Below, in pieces: positions 1-11,143 of a DNA stretch of 64,000 nt; the stretch's first letter is position 1, and each line of letters starts with the position of its first letter. Below the pieces are notes generated by a model. The model had not been told where the DNA came from. It ran no database searches and saw only the letters and a list, made by a program, of their open reading frames with translations. The stretch lies in assembly GCA_963693315.1 (NCBI GenBank), contig OY856186.1, positions 287,448,930 to 287,512,929 on the forward strand. Direction: 5' to 3'. A program made the position numbers and the translations under genes. Source of the stretch: Diogma glabrata (taxonomy: Eukaryota; Arthropoda; Insecta; Diptera; Cylindrotomidae).

Positions 1-39
1 CTTAAAAAGACGCAGTTTTCGGTATAAATTCATAAAGAT

Positions 40-500
40 TTAAATTTTCAAACCAGAGTTTACAATTTTACTTTATTCGAACACTCATTTCAGTCCTATG
101 AAAGAATATTCAAAAATTAAAATGTTCATAATTTGAATATCGTTCTTACTCGTAAGAGTAAAATTTTTGTTTTTTCGATTTTACTCCTTTGGAGCAGATT
201 ACATTTTTCTGTTCTTTCATTCGATTTGCAAAAGAACAAAATTAGTCATCCTTTATATTCATTTTTCTAACAATACATGAATAATTGAACGAATCATTTG
301 AAGCATTTTACGTTGGAAAGGATCAAATTTGAAGCAAAAATAAAAGTTTTGAGTATTTGAAAGAAAATATTTATTTCAATTTAGTAGCAAGAATGATATT
401 TTATTATTTTCACTCCTGTATGTGGGAGCGTTATATTTTTTTAAGCTACGCACTCTGAAAGAACAAAGTAAAGAAGTGATATAAGTAGCGTTTCAAACTC
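40..500 (+). repeat. Dispersed repeat, copy 1
   Basis: The same sequence recurs as a reverse complement at about 28410-28820 and partly at 29405-29610. Shared landmarks include AATATCGTTCTTACTCGTAA here against the inverted CGATATT block near 28730, the TTTACTCCTTTGGAG segment, and the CACTCCTGTATGTGGGAG segment. No coding capacity is seen. It is probably a non-autonomous transposon; ends are approximate. Confidence 0.6.
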
Positions 501-1102
501 TGTTTAAAACACACTTTAACTAGGTAGCTCAAAAGTAAAATTATTATTTTCTAATTTATAATTTTTTTTCTCAATAAAGAACAAAGCAAACAGCATAAAA
601 ACTTGATAAACGGTATAGATTTTCAAAAGATAGAACGAGAGGTATACTGTATACCTGTTTCTTATACTTACAGAATACAGAAAAGATATTAATTATTTAG
701 TAAAATTAAAATAAATTGTTTCAAATGTTTTGCAGTTTTTACTTGTGTAACAAAAGTTTTAAGCTACTATAAAAGGTAAATTTATATTAATTTTTAAAAT
801 TATATTTAAAAAGTTCTCCTGCAAATCAAGACGGATAGAAAACGTTTACGTAAATTCTCATACATACGATATTGAATTGGATTATCCTTTTATAAAAAAA
901 TCAAAATATAACGACGCAAAAGTTTATTGTATTACCAGTCGGAGTGAATTTGCAAATTAACAGTGGACATTATGATATTAAAAGACATATAGATACAGAT
1001 AAACATAAAAAAGCGTTGCTATAAGCCGCCAGCTCCAGTTGCATAAACACGTTTTGTTGTTATTTTGTTTTCTTGTTGTTATTTAACATTGACAAAAAGT
1101 TA
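501..1102. other. AT-rich stretch without recognised gene
   Basis: No supported exon. It contains a 17-bp near-perfect palindrome, AGGTATACTGTATACCT (about 641-657), and short AT-rich repeats. Confidence 0.4.
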
Positions 1103-1536
1103 GTTGCAATTTGCGCTGATAACACGAACACCAATTTTAGTGGTGTCACGTCAAGGAGTAAAAATTTAAAAGCAAGCTAAACGGGAATTTGAACCAGAAT
1201 GTATTGGGTATTGGATTCGCAGCCCATATTCTAAATAATGCAATAAGAAGTACTGCTGATTTAAATGGCAGTGTTAAAAAAATTTGGATATTTTACTGTC
1301 TTTACTGGTTTAAGTTGAAGGAGTTTTGCGGCAAAAGTAATGTCGAACATAACCAACTTATTGGATACAGTGAAACTCGCTGGCTGGCGTTAATTCCAGC
1401 ACTAGAAAGAATTTTGAAAATGTACGAACCACTGTAAGCACATTTCCTAACGGTTGAAAAATGTCCAATTAAAATAAAAGAATTTTTTGAAGAGTTAAAT
1501 AGTACAAAAATAGTAAAGGAAAGCATTAAATAGTAA
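1103..1536 (+). pseudogene. hAT-like transposase fragment, frameshifted
   Basis: Two frames read on from each other. The first gives ICADNTNTNFSGV. After a shift near 1170 the second gives GIGFAAHILNNAIRSTADLN, then KEFCGKSNVEHNQLIGYSET, RWLALIPALERILKMYEPL, a stop at 1435-1437, and FLTVEKCPIKIKEFFEEL. This run of motifs (ADN..NFGG, AHILNN, the RWLSL-type block, then EKCP) is, from memory, the central part of a widespread insect and vertebrate hAT/ZBED-type transposase. N- and C-terminal parts are missing. A related scrap occurs at 55800-55959. Confidence 0.7.
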
Positions 1537-1741
1537 ATTTATGCACAATCTAGATAGCACGTTTTCACCGTCCTACTTTCTCGCAATAGAAATTCTAATT
1601 AGTTAGTATTTGGAAGAATGTTTGCATTTTGTCCCACATTTTAACGATTTGGCTCTGGTCAGTTTAGGTCTTAGGATAGACATAACTCTTTCTCTCTGGG
1701 ACAAATAAAGGAAAACAAACAAACAAACAAAAAACGATTCG

Positions 1742-1850
1742 ACATAAGATGAGTCACGTAGGGATTACAATCCCGTGGTGTTTTATGGGTCCTTGGACTA
1801 CGTGACTCATAAATTTTAAATCCCGGGATGCCCGGGATCGTATAGAAAAA
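1742..1850. repeat. Inverted repeat and CCCGGG-rich transposon-end relic
   Basis: TGAGTCACGTAG and CTACGTGACTCA form a 12-bp inverted pair. Just after it is TCCCGGGATGCCCGGGAT, which resembles the subterminal CCCGGGATCCCG repeats of the hAT element at 56254-59975. It is possibly the decayed end of a related element. Confidence 0.4.
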
Positions 1851-2185
1851 CCATCCTTTTTTTAATGCTGCACGATCTGCTGTCGTTTACAAATTCACCC
1901 TCTGAACAGAACTCTCTTACAAAGCAAAGATAAAATAATTTCTAGCACAAGCGCTTTAATTAAAACTACTTTCTTGATGCTTAAACAATGCAGAGATGAT
2001 ACTAAATTTAAAATTATTTTTAACAAATGAAGGGATTTTGCAGAACTTTGCGGCATTCGCTTCGATGAAACGACACCAAAAGACAAAGATCTAGCAGAGT
2101 AACCAAGGTTAAGTATGCTGTTGTTTGAGTCAAGCATTGATCCCAAAAGCATTTTATTTTTATTTCTAAGTCCATGCATTTAAAT

Positions 2186-4435
2186 CAGGGTTGTAACGTA
2201 TAATACGGTAACGTATAAAACACGTATTATACGTACGTATAAAACGTATAAAACGTACAGTATAAAACACACTATTATTTACGTTTTATACCGTATAAAA
2301 CTAAAATCCTTAATAAATAAAAATACATTTATATAACATTATCGGGGGCGTATTATTCATCGTACTCGTGATATTTAATATTTATAAAGCCTAGATTTCT
2401 GGACTAATAGGAACAGTTGCTTTAGAAAATATAGCGTCGTCATGATAATTTCTTACCCAACTATTCCTATTAGTTCAGAAAACTTCCACATTTAACGTAA
2501 ATGCTTCTTTTCAAAATATAATTATTTGTTTTCAAAACAAATTTAGTCTGCAATAATTTGACATTTCCAACCATACCTATTATTTATTCATCAATGACCA
2601 AAATTGAACTTACTCAATAATCTTCTCACTAAACTTTTTCGTTTGATGTAAATACATATTTTAACTATTACAACTTTTGTATAAAAAGGAGATTTGATCT
2701 GCAAGAACCTGTTATTTTCAAACTGTGTCTATTAATTGGAAGTGGTGCAACCCGGATTCACACAACAAATTTTTTTAAAAACATCTCTCTAATAATCTCT
2801 AATAATTTCCCTAACTGCTATGAAAAAAACGACATTTATTCTGCAACAACATGATATTTCCCAGCTGTTCTTATTAGATGGGAGGAGCTGAAGTTGGATT
2901 GAACCATATTTTATATATTCAATAACATTTCATGATCCCAAATAATTAAGTTCATGAGCCAAATGTTTCTAATCCAAAATGTTTCCCATTCAGTAAATGT
3001 TGGAATCAAAATGAAAGAAAATCATATAGTATACGTGTTGAAAAATTCAAAAATAATTTAATTGCTTGAGTTTAAGTGCTCAAAAAAATCTCTTCAAATC
3101 TAGTGAATTAAAAATTATTAACCAGTTTAATGTACAGTAACATAGTCTTTCGTATAAAGTATAAAAATATACATTCAAATAACATCTAGCATTTAAATAG
3201 TTTTTTTATTCGCCTGCATATCAAAGTGTTACTTTATTACTGTGATTTGCGGCTTTAAAGTATCACTTTTCAACTATTTATTTTGTTGTCATAGCTACGT
3301 CCAAAAAAGAAAAAACATTTGTATTTGTTTAAATTCTATGAAAAATAAAATTTTTTTATCAAAGCAACCCTTATATTCAAAATTTCATTATCCAATTAAA
3401 ATAGTTGTTATCATTTGTTGTCATAGCTACCCAATAACTTGGAAAAAATAATAAATATTTTGTCAAAGGTTACTTGTTTCACATATTTTTATTTTAAAAT
3501 TTATGAAAATTTATAATTTTCATTTAGAATAAACCAATTTTCTTAAAATATTTTGCTTGCGGCGAATAAAAAATAGTATATGATGCACGGACGTAAGCTA
3601 TTTTGGACTTAATGTGGGTGCAAATCTCGGCTAGCGCCTCGATTTGCAAACTCCACATCCGTCCAAAATCTTTAGCTTTACGTCCTAGCATCATAAAGTA
3701 CTATTTTATTCGCCTGCATATCAAAGTGTTACTTTATTACTGTGATTTGCGGCTTTAAAGTATCACTTTTCAACTATTTATTTTGTTGTCATAGCTACGT
3801 CCAAAAAAGTAAAAAGCATTTGTATTTGTTTAAATTCTATGAAAAATAAAAATTTTTTATCAAAGCAACCCTTATATTCAAAATTTCATTATCCAATAAA
3901 AATAGTTGTTATCATTTGTTGTCATAGCTACCCAATAACTTGGAAAAAATAATAAATATTTTGTCAAAGGTTACTTGTTTCACATATTTTTATTTTAAAA
4001 TTTATGAAAATTTATAATTTTCATTTAGAATAAACCAATTTTCTTAAAATATTTTGCTTGCGGCGAATAAAAAATAGTATATGATGCACGGACGTAAGCT
4101 ATTTTGGACTTAATGTGGGTGCAAATCTCGGCTAGCGCCTCGATTTGCAAACTCCACATCCGTCCAAAATCTTTAGCTTTACGTCCTCGCATCATAAAGT
4201 ACTATTGTTATAAATTATCAAATATATAAATAATTTAAAACTACGTAATTATATTTTTACTAAATATATATATTTTTACTAAAATTATAATTAATATTTA
4301 AAGTAAGAAGTATTTTTAATTTTTTATGAATGAATTTCAAAAACAAAATCATATTATACGTTTTATACGTTTTATACGTTACGTATTATACGTGTAACGT
4401 ACACAACGTTTTATACGTGTATATTAACAACCCTG
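2186..4435. mobile_element. Non-autonomous hAT element, copy 1
   Basis: It starts CAGGGTTG and ends CAACCCTG, flanked by a perfect 8-bp target duplication ATTTAAAT (2178-2185 and 4436-4443). Such ends and duplication length are the hAT signature. Both subterminal regions are crowded with TATACGT / ACGTATA motifs, probably transposase-binding repeats. No transposase frame is present. It is inverted relative to the copies at 8301 and 16317, lacks their mariner, and carries its own ~1-kb insert at about 3204-4205. Confidence 0.92.
3204..4205 (+). repeat. Two tandem 500-bp foldback units nested in hAT copy 1
   Basis: Two nearly identical units with a 500-bp offset (CGCCTGCATATCAAAG at 3211 and 3711). 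Each ends in a long imperfect palindrome (about 3563-3720 and 4063-4205): arms with CGAATAAA..ATAGTA..GGACGTAAGCTATTTTGGAC, facing their reverse complement. The other hAT copies have uninterrupted sequence at this point, so this is an insertion. A diverged relative lies at about 27868-28325. Confidence 0.75.
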
Positions 4436-5169
4436 ATTTAAATGCTTTTAAATATATGTGTGTATAAAAATGTGTATGTTATGTTTTACGAAAAAAATTT
4501 TTTTATGTCAATTAAATTCTCAATTAAATTCTCTGTCAATACAATGAAGACCTAAAACATATACTGGAATGAGAGCGTACAATCTTGTTTAGTTCCCAAC
4601 CCCACTTTTAAACGCATGTTGTTGTGGGACCTTACGCTTAAAAGGTTTTTATGTGTTGTTGTTACATATATTGTGATTTTATAAAATGTAGAACAACACA
4701 TTTAAAAAAAATAAAAAAAAATAAAATCAACTTATACCATCTTTCACGGAAAGAGCGGTATAGACTTTCTTATTAAGATAAAAAGTCAGACAAGTGCGAA
4801 TAAAATTCGTTCGTCAAGGGTTCCGTGAATGTAAAAGAACACAATATCAAAAATTATTGACAAAAAGTTGTGTTGTAATGTCCTTATATTTTCAGACCAT
4901 AGACACATAACAAAATAAATGTTAAATTGTAAATGTCAATAGTAAATTACAATCAAATCTACATTGATCAAAAATGGCAAAAAAAATGTTAATTCAGGTT
5001 AAATATTATCCATAGATGTTTTTGGTAACTTAAAAAAGATTCAATTACACCAGCTTGTAAATGGATTAAATTTGATTATTTTTTCGGTCAATCGAGTGTT
5101 GAAATTTAGGGGTGTGGAAAGGCTACATACCAAAAATATTTTTTTTTTAATAACACAAAAACTCTGCAT
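4436..5169. other. Non-coding stretch before satellite
   Basis: No gene is seen. It holds a GTTGTGGGACCTTACGCTTA segment resembling one at about 27080-27140, and AGGGTTCCGT at about 4817. The latter is the inverse of ACGGAACCCT just past the satellite (near 7900). The satellite may therefore sit inside an element with AGGGTTCCGT ends. Confidence 0.4.
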
Positions 5170-7420
5170 TGCAAAATTCTAAAAAAATTGTAACATTTCT
5201 TAAATTAAGTGCTCTTTCATATGACACCCCACTCATTTGGGTCAAAAATGGTTTTTTTCCCTCCCACACCCATCCCATAAACACACAGATATATAATTAT
5301 TTGAGTCTTCGATATGATTTTTATTCAAAATTTACCAATATTCCTGTCTCTGTGAATATTTTCAAATTTTTCAGTCAGTCATCGTCAAAAGGTAGGCGGC
5401 GGCACGATCTGAATTTAGCCCTTTCTTATCCATAACTCAAAAACTGTGCTGTAGTTTTCATACAAAACTTACCAAATTTCCTAACTCTGTGAATTTTTTC
5501 AAATTTTGCTGTCATTTAGTGTCGAAACGTATGGAGGGGGGACGGTCTGAATTTTGCACTTTTTCAACAGTAACTCAAAAACTGGGCAACGCAAAATTCT
5601 AAAAAAAATTGCAACGAATTTCAAATTAGATGTTCTTTCAAATGACACTCGCTTGGGTAAAAAAAAGTTTTTTTTTACCCCCTCTACCCCGGTCTTCTAA
5701 ACACACAGAAATATAATTATTGGAGACTTCGCTATAGTTTTTGTACAAAATTTACCAAATTACCTAACTCTGTGAATTCTTACAAATTTTTCTGTCTACC
5801 AGTGTCGAAACGTATGGGGGGGGAACGGTCTGAATTTTGCACTTTTTTGACAATATCTAGAAAACTGGGCATTGCAAAATTCTAAAAAAAACTGCAACGA
5901 ATTCCAAATTAGGTGCTCTTTCATATGACACCCCACTCGCTTGGGTAAAAAAAAGTTTTTTTTTACCCCTTCTACCCCGGTCCTCTAAACACACAGAAAT
6001 ATAATTATTGGAGACTTCGCTATAGTTTTCGTACAAAATTTAGCAAATTTCCTAACTCTGTGAATTTTTACAAATTTTTCTGTCAATCAGTGTCGAAACG
6101 CATGGGGGGGGAACGGTCAGGACTTTGCACTTTTTCGATAATATCTCAAAAACTGGCACCGCAAAATTCTAAAAAAAACTGCAACAAATTCCAAATTAGG
6201 TGCTCTTTCAAATGACACCCCACTCGCTTGGGTAAAAAAAAGTTTTTTTTTACCCCCTCTACCCCGGTCTTCTAAGCACACAGAAATATAATTATTGGAG
6301 ACTTCGCTATAGTTTTCGTACAAAATTTAGCGAATTTGCTAACTCTGTGAATTTTTACAAATTTTTCTGTCAATCAGTGTCGAAACGCATGGGGGGGGGG
6401 GGGGGACGGTCAGGACTTTGCACTTTTTCGATAATATCTCAAAAACTGGGCACCGCAAAATTCTAAAAAAGACTGCAACAAATTCCAAATTAGGTGCTCT
6501 TTCAAATGACACCCCACTCGCTTGGGTAAAAAAAAGTTTTTTTTACCCCCTCTACCCCGGTCCTCTAAACACACAGAAATATAATTATTGGAGACTTCGC
6601 TATAGTTTTCGTACAAAATTTAGCAAATTTCCTAACTCTGTGAATTTTTACAAATTTTTCTGTCAATCAGTGTCGAAACGCATGGGGGGGGAATGGTCTG
6701 GACTTTGCACTTTTTCGACAATATCTCAAAAACTGGGCACCGCAAAATTCTAAAAAGAACTGCAACGAATTCCAAATTAGGTGCTCTTTCAAATGACACC
6801 CCACTCGCTTGGGTCAAAAAAAGTTTTTTTTTACCCCCTCTACCCCGGTCCTCTAAACTCACAGAAATATAATTATTGGAGACTTCGCTATAGTTTTCGT
6901 ACAAAATTTAGCGAATTTCCTAACTCTGTGAATTTTTACAAATTTTTCTGTCAATCAGTGTCGAAACGCATGGGGGGGGGGGAACGGTCTGGACTGTGCA
7001 CTTTTTCGACAATAACTCAAAAACTGGCCACCGCAAAATCCTAAAAAAAACTGCAACGAATTCCAAATTAGGTGCTCTATCAAATGACACCCCACTCGCT
7101 TAGGTCAAAAAAAGTTTTTTTTTACCCCCTCTACCCCGGTCCTCTAAACACACAGAAATATAATTATTGGAGACTTCGCTATAGTTTTCGTACAAAATTT
7201 AGCAAATTTCCTAACTCTGTGAATTTTTACAAATTTTTCTGTCAATCAGTGTCGAAACGTAGGGGGGGGGGGGAACGGTCTAAATTCGCACTCTTTTTAC
7301 TATAACTCAAAACCTGGGCATCGCAAAATTCTAAAAAAAATTGCTTTGTTTTTTAAATTAAGTGCTCTTTCAAATGACACCCCACTTGACCACATTTTAA
7401 ATAGTGTTTTTACCCCTCCT
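5170..7420. repeat. Satellite array A, ~290-bp monomer
   Basis: About eight tandem monomers (starts of GGTGCTCTTT near 5912, 6199, 6493, 6780, 7071). Each holds GACACCCCACTCGCTTGGGT, a TTTTTACCCCCTCTACCCC tract, ACACACAGAAATATAATTAT, TCTGTCAATCAGTGTCGAAA and a run of 7-15 G residues whose length varies. The outermost monomers (5170-5560 and 7300-7420) are most diverged, as is common at array edges. Open frames across it on either strand are by-products of the repeat. Confidence 0.93.
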
Positions 7421-8300
7421 CATTTCCACCCCCTTAATAAATCTAAGTATGGAAATATGACATTTTTTGATATTGTTTATTAAAAACGTACTAATTTTTC
7501 TATCATTCCAAGTACATTTGAAAATTTTCGATCAGATAGGTTCGGAGCTAATCGAGGTAAGAAAACGCGAAAAAAACGTCATTATTCAAAATTATACAAA
7601 AAAGGGTGAGGTGTAAAATTCCAAAATAAATATTTATGGAATACTGAAATAAAGCCCTTTCATACGATACCCTACTTGAATCTATAAAAAAATGTTTTTT
7701 CTCAAAGGTTTCACATCTCAACCCTGTAAACCAAACGAAAACCACTTTAGTTTTATTTGTATCCGTCATTTCATGTGGACAGGTTAGTTTTATACGCACG
7801 CCAAATTTCAGGTCCATAGCATTTATAGTTTACGAGATAATCGATATAATGTAAAAACCACATTTTACTCTCACCAATAGTGTTCCGTATAAAAAACGGA
7901 ACCCTAAAAATGAGAAATTGCACGTTGTCGACTCAGTTAAACTTCTTGGAGTTGTTATCGAAAATAAAATGAAATCTCAACGCAAAAATTGAAATTCTTA
8001 AAAAGAAATTTTTTAACTCTATTAATTCCGTAAAACTGTAAAAATCTGTTTAATTCTGTTGACCTATAAGCCATATATACATATACTCGATCATGTATAG
8101 AATATAGTAGTCTTGTTTGATGTTTTGCTTGTCCGTCTGTAGAAAAAAAAGTCACTAGCCATATCGAACGAGCCTTTAGTTACCAAACTTCTAAATTAAA
8201 CGTCTCTCCAACATCTAGATACGGCTGTAATTTAACTATTCATAATAAATCAATTTGGAACGTTTATCACAAGTTAAATTTAATTTAGAACAATAATTTC
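7421..8300. other. Flanking DNA of copy A with retroelement relic
   Basis: About 880 bp between satellite and hAT. Near 7925 the plus strand reads VDSVKLLGVVIENKM, resembling the VKYLGV.ID block of non-LTR reverse transcriptases, followed by stops. ACGGAACCCT occurs near 7895. The twin is at about 15421-16316. Confidence 0.4.
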
Positions 8301-9401
8301 CAGGGTTGCTAATATATACGTATAAAACGTTTTATACGTTACACGTATAATACGTAACGTATAAAACGTATATAACGTATAAAACGTATAATATGATTTT
8401 GTTTTTGAAATTCATTCATAAAAAATTAAAAATACTTCTTACTTCAGATAATAATTATATTTTTAGTAAAAATATATATATTTTAGTAAAAATATAATTA
8501 CGTAGCTATAAATTATTTATATATTTTATAATTTGTAACAAAAACTATTTAAATTCTATATGTTATTTGAATGTATATTTTTATACTTTATACGAAAGAC
8601 TATGTTGCTGTACATTAAACTGGTTAATAATTTTTAATTCACTAGATTTGAAGAGATTTTTTGGAGTACTTAAACTCAAGCAATTAAATTATTTTTGAAT
8701 TTTTCAATACGTATACTATATGGTTTTCTTTCATTTTGATTCCAACATTTACTTAATGGGAAACATTTTGGATTAGAAACATTTGGCTCATATGAACTTA
8801 ATTATTTGGCATCATGAAATGTTATTGAATATATAAAATATGGTTCAATCCAACTTCAGCTCCTCCCATCTAATAAGAACAGCTGGGAAATATTATGTTG
8901 TTGCAGAATAAATGTCGTTTTTTTCATAGCAGTTAGGGAAATTATTAGAGATTATTAGAGAGATGTTTTTAAAAAATTTTGTTAGGTGAATCCGGGTTGC
9001 ACCACTTCCAATTAATAGACACAGTTTGAAAATAACAGGTTCTTGTAGATCCTGTTATAATAGTTATAATAGTTAAAAGTTATAAAAAGTTATAATAGTT
9101 AAAATATTTACGTCAAACGAAAAAGTTTAGTGAGAAGTTTATTGAGTAAATTCAATTTTGGTCTTTGATGAATAATAGGTATGGTTGGAAATGTCAAATT
9201 ATTGCAGACTAAATTTGTTTTGAAAACAAATAATTATGTTTTGAAAAGAAGCATTTACGTTAAATGTGGAAGTTTTCTGAACTAATAGGAATAGTTGGGT
9301 AAGAAATTATCATGACGACGCTATATTTTCTAAAGAAACTGTTCCTATTAGTTTAGAAATCTAGGCTTTATAAATATTAAATATCACGAGTACGATGTAT
9401 A

Positions 9402-10696
9402 CGAGGGCAATTTGATTAGTCCGTGATATTGTCAACAGAAGGTGTTCGGATCGGCAAGGCGAATATGGTTTTGACATCTGTCATCATATTTAGCGAGCCA
9501 AAAAAAATTTGAATTGAATCTATCAATAAACAAATTTTCTACTGCCTTCGAAAGAGAAAAAGATTCTAAATTTTCGCCACGATGGAAAAAAGTGAATTCC
9601 GTGTTCTTATTAAACATTATTTTTTGCGGGGAAAAACCATCAAACAAACTAAAGAAAAGTTGCAGAAGTATTACAGTGACTCTGCTCCATCGTATGGCAT
9701 GGTGCAAAAGTGGTTCAACGACTTTCAATGTGGCCGTACAAACACAAATAATGCAACACATTCGAAACGCCCAAAAGAGGTTGTAATTCCACATTTCATC
9801 GATAAAATCCATGATATCGTGTTGGCCGACCACCGCTTAAAGATTGACGAGATAGCTGAGATGGTGAACGTTTCAACCGAACGCGTGTATTCCATTTTAC
9901 ACGAAGAACTGGGAATGAGAAAGCTATCGGCGAGATGGGTGCCGCACTTACTAAGTCCGGAGCAAAAGCGATTTCGTGAAACCACTTTGGAACAGTGTTT
10001 GAAGATGAATAAGCGCAATCCACCTGAGTTTCTTCGCCGTTTTGTGACCGTTGATGAAACGTGGATCCATCACTACACACCTGAGTTGAAAGAACAGTCA
10101 AAACAGTGGACTTTTCCAGACGAACATGCTCCGAAGAAGGCAAAAACCGTCATTTCGGCCGGTAAGGTTATGGCCACCGTTTTTTGGGATGAGCAAGGGA
10201 TTTTGCTGATCAACTATTTAGAAAAGGGAAAAACAATAACAGGGCAATATTATTGTGCTCTGCTTGATAAATTCGATGCGGCATTGAAGGTGAAACGTGC
10301 CCATTTGAAAAAGAAGAAAATCCTGTTCCACCATGACAATGCACCAGCTCATTCGTGTCTTCTTACAACTCAAAAATTATTCGAATTGCGTTATGAATTG
10401 CTGCCTCACCCACCGTATTCTCCAGATCTGGCTCCCTGCGACTTCTTTCCATTTCCCAACTTGAACAAATGGCTTGGAGGAAAAAGATTCACAATAAATG
10501 AGGAGGTCATCGCCGAAACAAATGCCTATTTTGAAGAGTTCCCGAAATCATATTTTTTGACCGGCTTGCAAAAGTTGGAAAAACGTTGGGCTCGGTGAAT
10601 CGAGCTAAAAGGTGACTACGGTGAAAAATAAAATAACAGTTATCCCAAAAACCAGTTCTTTCATTTCAATATCACGGAATTTTCAAATTGCCCTCG
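9402..10696 (+). mobile_element. Mariner transposon, apparently intact
   Basis: 1295 bp with ~30-bp imperfect terminal inverted repeats starting CGAGGGCAATTTGA and ending TCAAATTGCCCTCG. The left flank is TA; the right flank is CA, probably a mutated TA. hAT copy 1 lacks this insertion and gives the empty site (GATGAATAATACGCC near 2360, reverse strand), which confirms the boundaries. It contains one full transposase gene. Confidence 0.93.
9582..10598 (+). CDS. Mariner transposase
   Basis: An uninterrupted 338-residue frame, close to the usual 340-350 residues for mariner transposases. The N-terminal half holds helix-turn-helix-type regions (GKTIKQTKEKLQKYY and the segment around LKIDEIAEMVNVSTERVYS). 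WVPHLL at 119-124 is the mariner family motif. The catalytic triad is D158 (VTVDETWIHHY), D252 (HHDNAPAHS) and D287 (YSPDLAPCDFF), with 34 residues between the last two: the DD34D spacing of mariners. It cuts and pastes its own element into TA sites. The start ATG lies 180 bp inside the left end. A polyadenylation-like AATAAAATAAC follows the stop. It should be catalytically competent by motif content; activity is not shown. Confidence 0.95.
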   Translation: MEKSEFRVLIKHYFLRGKTIKQTKEKLQKYYSDSAPSYGMVQKWFNDFQCGRTNTNNATHSKRPKEVVIPHFIDKIHDIVLADHRLKIDEIAEMVNVSTERVYSILHEELGMRKLSARWVPHLLSPEQKRFRETTLEQCLKMNKRNPPEFLRRFVTVDETWIHHYTPELKEQSKQWTFPDEHAPKKAKTVISAGKVMATVFWDEQGILLINYLEKGKTITGQYYCALLDKFDAALKVKRAHLKKKKILFHHDNAPAHSCLLTTQKLFELRYELLPHPPYSPDLAPCDFFPFPNLNKWLGGKRFTINEEVIAETNAYFEEFPKSYFLTGLQKLEKRWAR

Positions 10697-11143
10697 CAAT
10701 ACGCCGAATAATTACGATAATGTTATATAAATGTATTTTTATTTATTAAGGATTTTACTTTTATACGGTATAAAACGTAAATAATTGTGTGTTTTATACT
10801 TTACGTTTTATACGTTTTATACGTACGTATAATACGTGTTTAATACGTTACCGTATTATACGTTACAACCCTGATAATTTCTAACCAAAATTAGGTAATC
10901 TAACGTTTACGATTAATTTGGAGTCTTATATGGCTTACAATGATGTACCTTTGCGGTTTGTAGTAAAAAACCTTTGTACTGAATAACTGTGGTTGTCAGA
11001 GCAAATCAAATTTTATGGTTTTTTAGAGATGGTTTTCCTGGTGAATAACTACTATCTTTCGACTTTTTAAGTCTGTACGATTTGCAGATGTTAGTTTTAT
11101 TCCAGAAAAAACGTTTTAGTATGATAGTGAAAGAACACAAAAA

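Larger units (their letters stand above)
8301..10873. mobile_element. Non-autonomous hAT element, copy 2, with nested mariner
   Basis: CAGGGTTG..CAACCCTG ends with perfect 8-bp target duplication ATAATTTC (8293-8300 and 10874-10881). Same family as copy 1 in reverse orientation, with TATACGT-rich subterminal arrays. Without the mariner it would be about 1.28 kb, so it is a deletion derivative moved by a transposase encoded elsewhere. Confidence 0.92.

Noticed and set aside
1895..2179. 94-codon minus-strand open frame
   Set aside because: No recognisable motif, low-complexity Leu/Ser content, no splice or start context.
7548..7817. 89-codon minus-strand frame also present at 15584-15853
   Set aside because: Its repetition only reflects the segmental duplication; no family match or gene signals.
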